The notes: generated by a model from the sequence alone, not told the origin. Shown: positions 1 to 5,480, counted from the stretch's first letter. The stretch is 5,627 nucleotides of DNA from Methylococcaceae bacterium (GCA_021647145.1 JAKIVF010000165.1:1-5627); one strand, 5' to 3'. Program-made: numbers and translations.

Positions 1-253
1 TGTGTACAAAGTGAATGAAGGGCGGCCTAATACGGTGGATATGATTAAAAATGATGAAATTCAATTAATCATTAATACGACGGATGGGGTTAAAGCAATT
101 AATGACTCATTTACAATGCGTAGAGAGGCTTTACAGCATCATGTAACGTATTACACGACAATGGCCGGTGCAAAAGCAGCCTGCTACGCGTTGGGAGAAC
201 TTGGTGCGAGTGATGGGAATTGCTTACAAGATTTGCATAATAGTTTGGATTAG
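1..253 (+). CDS. carB: Carbamoyl-phosphate synthase large subunit, C-terminal end (partial)
   Basis: This is the 3' end of a gene that enters from the left; base 1 is the last base of a split codon and 83 whole codons precede TAG at 251–253. The GTG at base 2 is an internal valine codon, not a start. The residues match the end of CarB: 'KVNEGRPN' followed by 'LIINTTDG' and 'RREALQHHVTYYTTMAG' are typical of the C-terminal MGS-like allosteric domain, which in E. coli binds UMP and ornithine. The complete enzyme (about 1,070 residues) works with the CarA glutaminase in the cytoplasm to make carbamoyl phosphate from bicarbonate, glutamine and ATP for pyrimidine and arginine synthesis. carB directly before greA is a known gammaproteobacterial order. 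The family assignment is secure; nothing can be said of the synthase domains, which lie outside the window. Confidence 0.95.
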   Translation, partial: VYKVNEGRPNTVDMIKNDEIQLIINTTDGVKAINDSFTMRREALQHHVTYYTTMAGAKAACYALGELGASDGNCLQDLHNSLD

Positions 254-282
254 TATAGCTCGTTCTATCACTAAAAATATGA

Positions 283-323
283 AAAGGCTGGCTTTTGTCA
301 GCCTTTATTGTTTATTTTTTTTT
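283..323 (+). terminator. Intrinsic terminator or attenuator after carB
   Basis: An 8-bp perfect stem, AAAGGCTG (283–290) with CAGCCTTT (299–306), can extend by a G·T and a C–G pair to leave a TTTT loop. A run of nine T (315–323) follows, but 8 bases beyond the stem, with T-rich sequence between. It starts 29 bases after the carB stop and ends 27 bases before the greA start. No clear promoter lies between it and greA, so partial read-through into greA is plausible. Confidence 0.7.
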
Positions 324-350
324 AAAAGACAGAGAAGTTAGGAGATTTCA

Positions 351-830
351 ATGGTAGATAAAGTACCTCTGACAGTAGTGGGCGCTGATAAATTGCGAAA
401 AGAATTGCAAGAGTTAAAAAATGTAGTTAGGCCCAGAATTGTGACGGCAATTTCAGAAGCCAGAGCTCATGGTGATTTAAAAGAAAATGCTGAATATCAT
501 GCGGCAAAAGAACAGCAAAGCTTTACTGAAGGACGTATTGCTGATATAGAAGGAAAATTATCGAATGCTCAAATAATTGACATTACTTCAATAGATGCAA
601 GAGGGAAGGTGATTTTTGGGGCAACAGTGGAAATTGAAGATATTGATTCAGAAGATGTTGTGACTTACCAGATTGTTGGCGTGGATGAAGCTGATATTAA
701 AGAAAAGAGAATATCAATTAATTCTCCTATTGCAAGAGCATTAATAGGAAAGGAAGTTGAAGATGTCGTCACTGTCAAAACACCGAGTGGTGATAAAGAA
801 TATGAAATCCTTTCAATAGAATATATATAG
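351..830 (+). CDS. greA: Transcription elongation factor GreA
   Basis: A 159-residue protein, about the length of E. coli GreA (158). GreA enters the RNA polymerase secondary channel and stimulates cleavage of backtracked transcripts. Residues 1 to about 78 form the antiparallel coiled coil. Its tip carries the family signature 'EARAHGDLKENAEYHAAKE' (residues 36–54), including the two acidic residues D42 and E45 that coordinate the catalytic Mg2+. Residues from about 83 to 159 form the FKBP-like C-terminal domain, with the diagnostic 'SPIARALIGKE' (125–135) and the typical 'YEILSIEYI' ending. The ATG at 351 is supported by AGGAGA (340–345) five bases upstream. The GreA-type basic patch and the early 'PLTVVGADKLRKEL' favour GreA over GreB. 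It lies downstream of carB in the same direction and converges on yhbY with 26 bases between the stops. Confidence 0.97.
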   Translation: MVDKVPLTVVGADKLRKELQELKNVVRPRIVTAISEARAHGDLKENAEYHAAKEQQSFTEGRIADIEGKLSNAQIIDITSIDARGKVIFGATVEIEDIDSEDVVTYQIVGVDEADIKEKRISINSPIARALIGKEVEDVVTVKTPSGDKEYEILSIEYI

Positions 831-851
831 ATGCCCTATAATTAAAGCAAG

Positions 852-885
852 TGAAATTACAAAATTTCATCTGCATTTTTTTTTT
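852..885 (+). terminator. Weak candidate terminator for greA
   Basis: TGAAATT (852–858) pairs with AATTTCA (863–869) around an ACAA loop, and a run of ten T (876–885) follows six bases later. It begins 22 bases after the greA stop and overlaps the 3' end of the convergent yhbY, where the T run is a lysine-rich tail on the other strand. The stem is almost all A–T, so it may be weak or fortuitous. Confidence 0.3.
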
Positions 886-1141
886 GATTTGGTCTATAAA
901 TAACGATAATCTGCCCAATAGATTGAACTAGTTTAGCTTGGCTAGCTTCAATGATTTTAGCTGTAATTTGAATTCGGTCTTCTTTTTCAGCACGAATTTT
1001 TATTTTTATCAGTTCATGAGTATTTAAGGTTACTTCAATTTCTTCTAAAACTGATTTTGTTAGCCCTGATTGACCAATTATTACAACTGGTTTTAACAAA
1101 TGAGCTTGAGACTTTAGTTGTTTGATTATAGCTGGTGTCAC
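857..1141 (-). CDS. yhbY: CRM-domain ribosome assembly RNA-binding protein YhbY
   Basis: A 94-residue protein made of a single CRM domain, close to the 97 residues of E. coli YhbY. It shares the block 'LKPVVIIGQSGLT' (16–28) with the RNA-binding GxxG loop at 23–26, then 'ELIKIKI' (43–49) and the late 'IGQIIVIYRP' (75–84). In E. coli the protein associates with pre-50S particles; a role in 50S maturation is known for the family and inferred here. The start is GTG (1141–1139), preceded on the reverse strand by AAGGG (1154–1150) with an 8-base spacer. This start also gives the expected N-terminus. The reverse orientation between greA and rlmE is the same as in E. coli. The tail contains A10 on the coding strand (885–876), encoding part of 'QKKN', a place where slippage would alter only the last few residues. 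Confidence 0.95.
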   Translation of the reverse strand: MTPAIIKQLKSQAHLLKPVVIIGQSGLTKSVLEEIEVTLNTHELIKIKIRAEKEDRIQITAKIIEASQAKLVQSIGQIIVIYRPNQKKNADEIL

Positions 1142-1188
1142 TCTATTTACCCTTAAATAAAAAAATTCAATTCTACACTATAAATACT
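1142..1188. promoter_or_regulatory. Divergent yhbY/rlmE intergenic region with possible promoters
   Basis: Only 47 bases separate the two divergent starts, so promoters must lie here or inside the opposing gene. For yhbY, the reverse strand has TATAGT (1182–1177, 5 of 6 to the -10 consensus), which would give a leader of roughly 30 bases carrying AAGGG. For rlmE, TACACT (1174–1179) or TATAAA (1179–1184) could be -10 elements, both within about 15 bases of the ATG. No well-spaced -35 box is visible for either gene, so the calls are weak. Confidence 0.3.
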
Positions 1189-1806
1189 ATGGCGCGTAGC
1201 AAAAGCAGTAATCAATGGATGCAAGAGCATGTTGATGATGAATATGTAAAAAAAGCCAAAGCAATGGGATATCGCTCTCGGTCTACTTTTAAATTAATTG
1301 AAATTCAGCAAAAGGATAAAATTATTAAACCAGGAATGAATGTGATTGATTTAGGTGCTGCACCCGGTGGTTGGTCTGAATATGCCCGAAAAATTGTAGG
1401 AAAAAAAAATAAAGTGATAGGGGTGGATTTGTTGGAAATTGATCCTATTGATGGTGTGGATTTTATTCAAGGTGATTTTCGAGAAAATGAAGTGCTTGAT
1501 GAGCTTTATCAATTGCTGAATGGTGTGCCTGTTGATTTGGTAATGTCTGATATGGCACCTAATATAAGCGGAAATAAAGGGATGGATCAACCTAGGTCAA
1601 TTTATTTAGCCGAATTAGCATTGGATACAGCACAGACTGTTCTATCGAAAGGGGGAACTTTTTTGATTAAAATGTTCCAAGGGGTAGGGTTTGACGAGTA
1701 TAAAAGGGAAGTTACAGGCTGTTTTACAAAAGTAATGATTAGAAAGCCAAATGCCTCAAGAGCAAGAAGTAAAGAAGTATATATTTTAGCAAAAGGGTTT
1801 AAATAA
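1189..1806 (+). CDS. rlmE: 23S rRNA (uridine-2552) 2'-O-methyltransferase RlmE (FtsJ/RrmJ)
   Basis: A 205-residue SAM-dependent methyltransferase that in E. coli methylates the ribose of U2552 in the A loop of 23S rRNA late in 50S assembly. The SAM-binding motif I is 'DLGAAPGGWS' (54–63). The catalytic K-D-K-E set is present: K35 in 'FKLIEIQ', D121 in 'SDMAPN', K161 in 'IKMFQG' and E196 in 'SKEVYI', each exactly three less than the E. coli numbering. The 'RKPNASRARSKE' segment is also typical. I chose ATG at 1189 because 'MARSKSSNQWMQEH' matches the family N-terminus. The frame stays open to a GTG at 1135, but that would add 18 unrelated residues and overlap yhbY. No Shine–Dalgarno sequence precedes the ATG. 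An A9 run (1401–1409) encodes 'KKN'. It is followed by ftsH, as in most gammaproteobacteria, but across a 302-base gap. Confidence 0.97.
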   Translation: MARSKSSNQWMQEHVDDEYVKKAKAMGYRSRSTFKLIEIQQKDKIIKPGMNVIDLGAAPGGWSEYARKIVGKKNKVIGVDLLEIDPIDGVDFIQGDFRENEVLDELYQLLNGVPVDLVMSDMAPNISGNKGMDQPRSIYLAELALDTAQTVLSKGGTFLIKMFQGVGFDEYKREVTGCFTKVMIRKPNASRARSKEVYILAKGFK

Positions 1807-1823
1807 CAAGAATTGGCTATATA

Positions 1824-1835
1824 CTATTATAATAG
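1824..1835. promoter_or_regulatory. 12-bp perfect palindrome with consensus -10 (TATAAT)
   Basis: CTATTATAATAG is its own reverse complement and contains TATAAT (1828–1833) on the + strand and the same hexamer on the – strand. On the + strand a start about seven bases downstream would fall at around 1840, the first bases of the large inverted repeat. No -35 box at 16–18 bp is visible, so promoter activity is uncertain. It could equally be a small protein-binding site or a chance AT-rich palindrome. Confidence 0.3.
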
Positions 1836-1838
1836 AGA

Positions 1839-1912
1839 CACAATTACATTGATAACTACCCTAGGACAATTGTTTAATTAATTTTCCTAGGGTAGTTATC
1901 AATGTAATTGTG
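1839..1912. repeat. Perfect 28-bp inverted repeat with 18-base loop (hairpin or MITE-like element)
   Basis: The left arm (1839–1866, beginning CACAATTACATTGA) is the exact reverse complement of the right arm (1885–1912, ending TCAATGTAATTGTG); I checked all 28 pairs. After one C·T mismatch, AATT (1868–1871) also pairs with AATT (1880–1883), leaving a small AT loop. No T run follows on either strand (the right flank is CAAAAAAG), so it is not a standard intrinsic terminator, though it lies 32 bases after the rlmE stop. It could be a MITE or other small palindromic repeat, a recombination or protein-binding site, or the template for a long RNA hairpin that RNase III might cut. No target-site duplication is visible at its edges. 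Inside it, TTGATA (1849–1854) and TTTAAT (1873–1878) are 18 bp apart and resemble a promoter. Confidence 0.95.
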
Positions 1913-1984
1913 CAAAAAAGACTTGAGACGACTGAAATTAAAGGGTTGTTAAGCATTACTAGCGAATGATGCCTAGGATTTTTA

Positions 1985-2022
1985 ATCATTAGATCATTAA
2001 AGTAACAAAGTAATAAAGTCTT
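1985..2022. repeat. Short 8-bp-period direct repeats upstream of ftsH
   Basis: ATCATTA occurs at 1985–1991 and 1993–1999, directly followed by AAAGTAAC (1999–2006), AAAGTAAT (2007–2014) and AAAGTCTT (2015–2022). All keep an 8-bp period over about 38 bases. TAATAAAGT (2011–2019) recurs at 2029–2037. The block ends about 30 bases before the ftsH -10 element. It may be low-complexity drift in AT-rich DNA or a set of short binding sites; nothing identifies a binder. Confidence 0.5.
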
Positions 2023-2049
2023 AGGAAATAATAAAGTTTGCTTGGTTTT

Positions 2050-2058
2050 TGGTATAAT
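2050..2058 (+). promoter_or_regulatory. Extended -10 promoter for ftsH
   Basis: TGG-TATAAT gives a perfect -10 hexamer (2053–2058) with the TGn extension (2050–2052). No good -35 box lies 16–18 bp upstream, which is tolerated by extended -10 promoters. Transcription would begin near 2065, giving a leader of about 44 bases that starts close to T8 (2067–2074) and includes the ftsH ribosome binding site. I found no convincing sigma-32 pair; CTTGAGA at 1922 resembles half of one but has no CCCCAT-like partner. Confidence 0.6.
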
Positions 2059-2095
2059 TTTCTTAGTTTTTTTTAAATTAGGCTCTTTTGGGTCT

Positions 2096-2100
2096 TGGAG
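2096..2100 (+). promoter_or_regulatory. Ribosome binding site that sets the ftsH start
   Basis: TGGAG lies eight bases before TTG at 2109, a normal spacing. The other candidates fit worse: TTG at 2088 is upstream of this site, and ATG at 2118 is 17 bases away. Confidence 0.7.
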
Positions 2101-2108
2101 CGTATAGC

Positions 2109-4049
2109 TTGAACGATATGGTTAAAAATATAATCTTGTGGGTTGTCATTGCTGTTGTATTGATGTCAGTCTTTAATAATTTTGGTGCGAGATCTAGTCG
2201 TGTCGATAATTCATTGTCTTATTCTCAATTTCTTGATTCTGTAAAAGCGGGTCAAGTTCAGCAGGTTGTTATTGACGAGCATCACATCAAAGGAAAAATG
2301 CAAACGGGGGAAAAGTTTAGAACTTATGCTCCTAATGACTTACATTTAGTTGATGATTTATTAGCAAATGGTGTTGAGGTTAAAGCTCAGCCACCAGAAG
2401 AGCCTTCAATGCTGATGACATTATTGATGTCATTCGGTCCGATTTTACTATTAATTGCAGTTTGGGTATTTTTTATGCGCCAAATGCAAGGTGGTGGTGC
2501 TGGAGGGCGTGGTGGAGCAATGGGTTTTGGTAAAAGTAAAGCTCGAATGCTTGAGCAAGATCAAAATAAAGTGACTTTTGCTGATGTTGCCGGTTGTGAT
2601 GAGGCAAAAGAAGAAGTAGAAGAAATGGTCGATTTTCTAAAAGACCCAGCTAAATATCAAAAGTTAGGCGGAAAAGTTCCACGAGGAGCTTTAATGGTTG
2701 GTCCTCCAGGAACAGGTAAAACGCTGTTAGCTCGTGCTATTGCAGGCGAAGCTAAAGTACCATTCTTTACTATTTCTGGATCAGATTTTGTAGAAATGTT
2801 TGTTGGTGTCGGAGCATCTCGTGTTCGAGATATGTTTGAACAGGCCAAAAAACATGCGCCTTGTATTATCTTTATTGATGAGATAGATGCTGTAGGCCAT
2901 TCACGTGGAGCTGGTTTAGGTGGTGGTAATGATGAAAGAGAGCAAACATTAAATCAGCTTTTGGTAGAGATGGACGGTTTTGAAGGTCATGAAGGTATTA
3001 TTGTTATTGCCGCAACGAATAGAGCTGATGTTTTAGATTCTGCTTTACTACGTCCAGGTCGATTTGATAGGCAAGTTAATGTAGGTTTGCCAGATATAAT
3101 AGGTAGAGAACAAATTCTTAATGTACATATGAAGAAAGTTCCAGCTGCCGATGATGTGATTGTTAAGTACATTGCACAAGGAACACCAGGGTTCTCTGGT
3201 GCTGATTTAGCAAACTTAATTAATGAAGCTGCATTGTTTGCTGCTCGTGAAAACAAGCGGTTAGTTAGTATGGCTGATTTGGAAAAGGCAAAAGATAAGT
3301 TGATTATGGGGGTTGAAAAACATTCCATGGTCATGGACGAAAAAGAGAAAAAAATGACGGCTTATCATGAAGCAGGTCACGCTATAGTGGGTAAGTTGGT
3401 TCCAGAACATGACCCCGTATATAAAGTAAGTATAATGCCACGAGGTCGTGCTTTAGGTGTAACGATGTTTTTACCAGAAAAAGATCAGTACAGTGCCAGT
3501 AAGCAGAAATTAGATAGTATGATTTCTAGCTTATATGGAGGACGTATTGCAGAGGAGCAAATCTTTGGATGGGAGCAAGTTTCTACTGGAGCATCAAATG
3601 ATATTGAAAGAGCGACTGAGCTAGCTAGAAATATGGTTACTAAATGGGGGTTGTCTCGTCGATTAGGGCCATTGGCTTATGGAGAGGAAGATGGGGAGGT
3701 CTTTCTTGGTCATTCAGTGACCCAAAACAAGCAAATAGCTGAAGGAACTGCAGTGACGATTAATGAAGAAATAAGAAAAATTATTGATCAGAATTATAAG
3801 CGTGCGGAACAACTTCTTAAAGATAATGAAGATATTTTACATTCGATGTCTGATGCATTGATGAAATATGAGACTATCGATAAATATCAGATTGAAGATT
3901 TAATGGATAGAAAGCCTGTTAGAGAGCCTCAGGGATGGGATGATGTCCCTCCTCCTTCTAATGACGGCCTTAAGGTTGATGATAAGGGTGATAAAATAAG
4001 TAATAAAAAAGATGGGCCATCAATAGGCGGGACAGCCGAGCAAAATTAA
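2109..4049 (+). CDS. ftsH: ATP-dependent zinc metalloprotease FtsH
   Basis: A 646-residue inner-membrane AAA+ protease (E. coli FtsH is 644–647) that forms hexamers and degrades unassembled membrane proteins and regulators such as LpxC and sigma-32 in E. coli. Membrane segments lie at about residues 7–25 and 101–123, flanking a periplasmic domain. The ATPase has Walker A GPPGTGKT (198–205), pore loop FVG (231–233), Walker B IIFIDEID (253–260) and the second region of homology with arginine fingers R315 and R318. The protease has HEAGH (420–424) with D498 in 'GASNDIERAT' as the likely third zinc ligand. The tail is hydrophilic. The TTG at 2109 is chosen because TGGAG lies eight bases upstream and the N-terminus then reads MNDMVKNIILW, as in relatives; a TTG at 2088 would add seven residues and ATG at 2118 would drop three. 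A histidine replaces the usual arginine after 'DAVG' (H264). A strong terminator follows. Confidence 0.97.
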   Translation: MNDMVKNIILWVVIAVVLMSVFNNFGARSSRVDNSLSYSQFLDSVKAGQVQQVVIDEHHIKGKMQTGEKFRTYAPNDLHLVDDLLANGVEVKAQPPEEPSMLMTLLMSFGPILLLIAVWVFFMRQMQGGGAGGRGGAMGFGKSKARMLEQDQNKVTFADVAGCDEAKEEVEEMVDFLKDPAKYQKLGGKVPRGALMVGPPGTGKTLLARAIAGEAKVPFFTISGSDFVEMFVGVGASRVRDMFEQAKKHAPCIIFIDEIDAVGHSRGAGLGGGNDEREQTLNQLLVEMDGFEGHEGIIVIAATNRADVLDSALLRPGRFDRQVNVGLPDIIGREQILNVHMKKVPAADDVIVKYIAQGTPGFSGADLANLINEAALFAARENKRLVSMADLEKAKDKLIMGVEKHSMVMDEKEKKMTAYHEAGHAIVGKLVPEHDPVYKVSIMPRGRALGVTMFLPEKDQYSASKQKLDSMISSLYGGRIAEEQIFGWEQVSTGASNDIERATELARNMVTKWGLSRRLGPLAYGEEDGEVFLGHSVTQNKQIAEGTAVTINEEIRKIIDQNYKRAEQLLKDNEDILHSMSDALMKYETIDKYQIEDLMDRKPVREPQGWDDVPPPSNDGLKVDDKGDKISNKKDGPSIGGTAEQN

Positions 4050-4069
4050 AAACATAAGCTAAAATTTAG

Positions 4070-4101
4070 AAGGAGAGGTGTAATGCCTCTCCTTTTTTTT
4101 T
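4070..4101 (+). terminator. Strong intrinsic terminator after ftsH
   Basis: AAGGAGAGG (4070–4078) pairs perfectly with CCTCTCCTT (4086–4094) around a seven-base loop, and nine T (4093–4101) follow directly. It begins 20 bases after the ftsH stop and should end the ftsH transcript, separating it from glmM 42 bases further on. In relatives this gap usually holds folP. Confidence 0.93.
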
Positions 4102-4143
4102 AGAAAAAAAATTAATTTTTATGCATATGCACTGGGTAAAAAA

Positions 4144-5478
4144 ATGAAAAAAAAATATTTTGGTACAGATGGTATACGAGGTGAAGTAGGTAAATATCCG
4201 ATAACACCTGATTTTATGCTGAAGTTAGGCTGGGCAACAGGCAGGGTCTTTGCTGAAGAAGGAGATGGATTTGTAATAGTAGGAAAGGATACACGGATTT
4301 CTGGCTATATGTTTGAGTCAGCTCTCGAAGCTGGTTTGGCAGCTGCTGGTGTTGATACTAAATTATTGGGGCCAATGCCAACACCTGCAGTAGCGTACTT
4401 AACCAGAACATTGAGAGCAAAGGCGGGCATTGTCATCAGTGCTTCTCATAACCCATATTATGATAATGGTATAAAGTTTTTCTCGACAGAAGGTACAAAA
4501 CTACCTGATGAACTAGAGCACAAAATTGAGCATTTTATTGATTCGCCTATGTCAACGGTAGAATCTGCAAAATTAGGAAAAGCTAGTCGTCTTAAAGATG
4601 CAGGTGGTAGATATATTGAATTTTGTAAGGCTACAATTCCAAATACTTTAGGTTTTAATGGGTTAAGGATTGTTGTCGATTGTGCGCATGGTGCTACCTA
4701 CTATGTGGCACCTTGTGTTTTTGATGAAATAGGCGCTGATGTTATTTCCGTTGGAGTGGAACCCAATGGACTTAATATTAATGATAAATGTGGTGCGACA
4801 AAACCTAAGTTTTTAGCTGAAAAAGTGATTGAATTTCGTGCTGATTTAGGTATAGCGATTGATGGAGATGGAGATCGACTCATTATGGTTGATCACAAGG
4901 GTGAAATTGTTGATGGTGATGAATTAATTTATATTATAGCAAAATCCAATCAAAAAATTGGAAAGTTACAAGGTGATGTGGTTGGTACATTAATGTCTAA
5001 CCTTGGGATGGAGCATGCGCTAAAAAAATTGGGTATTAATTTACTTAGAGCAAATGTAGGTGATCGTTATGTTATGGAAATGCTTAAAAAGAATAAAGCA
5101 ATTATTGGTGGTGAGAGCTCAGGACATATAATTTGTTTGGACAAAACGACAACTGGAGATGCAACAGTTGCAGCTTTACAAGTTTTAGCAGAGATTCAGC
5201 AGACTGGAAAAAGCTTGCATGAACTTAAGTCTGGAATGCAAAAATACCCACAAGTATTGCTTAACGTAAGAATTAATAAAAAAGTGAATATTGATGAGAT
5301 AGAAGAAGTCACAAAAGCAGTTAAAGCGGTAGAAAAGAAGATGGGTGAAAAGGGTAGGGTGTTGTTAAGATCATCGGGTACAGAGCCATTAATTCGTGTT
5401 ATGGTGGAAGGTGAAAACATAAGTGACGTGAATAAATATGCCAATGAGTTAGCTGAAGTAGTAAAGAAAGCAATCTAA
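4144..5478 (+). CDS. glmM: Phosphoglucosamine mutase GlmM
   Basis: A 444-residue cytoplasmic enzyme (E. coli 445) that converts glucosamine-6-phosphate to glucosamine-1-phosphate, the step before UDP-GlcNAc for peptidoglycan and lipopolysaccharide. The four-domain alpha-D-phosphohexomutase fold is marked by the phosphoserine loop 'VISASHNP' (97–104, S101 phosphorylated), the Mg2+ loop DGDGDR (240–245), the sugar-binding loop GGESSGH (322–328) and the phosphate-binding loop 'RSSGTEPLIR' (409–418). The early 'KYFGTDGIRGEVG' and the phosphoserine context identify GlmM rather than ManB/AlgC. The ATG at 4144 gives the family N-terminus. There is only a weak TGGG (4133–4136) upstream, and nine A follow the ATG (4147–4155), which may aid initiation. 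An eight-codon open frame (4121–4147) overlaps the start as ATGA. With the terminator upstream, glmM probably has its own promoter, but no clear one is visible in the 42-base gap. Confidence 0.97.
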   Translation: MKKKYFGTDGIRGEVGKYPITPDFMLKLGWATGRVFAEEGDGFVIVGKDTRISGYMFESALEAGLAAAGVDTKLLGPMPTPAVAYLTRTLRAKAGIVISASHNPYYDNGIKFFSTEGTKLPDELEHKIEHFIDSPMSTVESAKLGKASRLKDAGGRYIEFCKATIPNTLGFNGLRIVVDCAHGATYYVAPCVFDEIGADVISVGVEPNGLNINDKCGATKPKFLAEKVIEFRADLGIAIDGDGDRLIMVDHKGEIVDGDELIYIIAKSNQKIGKLQGDVVGTLMSNLGMEHALKKLGINLLRANVGDRYVMEMLKKNKAIIGGESSGHIICLDKTTTGDATVAALQVLAEIQQTGKSLHELKSGMQKYPQVLLNVRINKKVNIDEIEEVTKAVKAVEKKMGEKGRVLLRSSGTEPLIRVMVEGENISDVNKYANELAEVVKKAI

Positions 5479-5480
5479 GC

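Larger units (their letters stand above)
1807..2108. other. Long rlmE–ftsH intergenic region
   Basis: These 302 bases hold no recognisable gene. From left to right they contain a 12-bp palindrome with TATAAT, a perfect 28-bp inverted repeat, an AT-rich stretch with 8-bp-period repeats, a consensus extended -10 element and the ftsH ribosome binding site; each has its own entry. The sequence CCTAGG occurs three times in it (1860, 1886, 1972). The space is long for two genes that are often close neighbours, which suggests either an insertion or an expanded regulatory region. Confidence 0.8.

Noticed and set aside
1135..1188. Upstream GTG start that would lengthen RlmE by 18 residues and overlap yhbY
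   Set aside because: The added residues do not resemble the family, the start lacks a ribosome binding site, and ATG at 1189 gives the expected N-terminus.
1351..1590. 79-codon reverse-strand open frame inside rlmE
   Set aside because: It lies wholly opposite a conserved gene, has no recognisable domain and is rich in residues expected from antisense reading of AT-rich coding DNA.
1839..1912. Inverted repeat as a conventional intrinsic terminator of rlmE
   Set aside because: The right arm is followed by CAAAAAAG rather than a T run, and the reverse direction also lacks one.
1922..1928. CTTGAGA as the -35 half of a sigma-32 heat-shock promoter for ftsH
   Set aside because: No CCCCAT-like -10 element lies 11–17 bases downstream, so the resemblance is not enough.
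1807..2108. tRNA, riboswitch or CRISPR content in the rlmE–ftsH gap
   Set aside because: There is no cloverleaf-like pattern, no recognisable aptamer core and no regular repeat–spacer pattern; the repeats present are too short and contiguous.
2657..3334. Reverse-strand open frames of 63 and 115 codons opposite the ftsH ATPase region
   Set aside because: Both are shadows of a strongly conserved gene, with no ribosome binding site or family resemblance.
4701..5444. Reverse-strand open frames of 60 and 82 codons opposite glmM
   Set aside because: They are antisense shadows of glmM without recognisable content.
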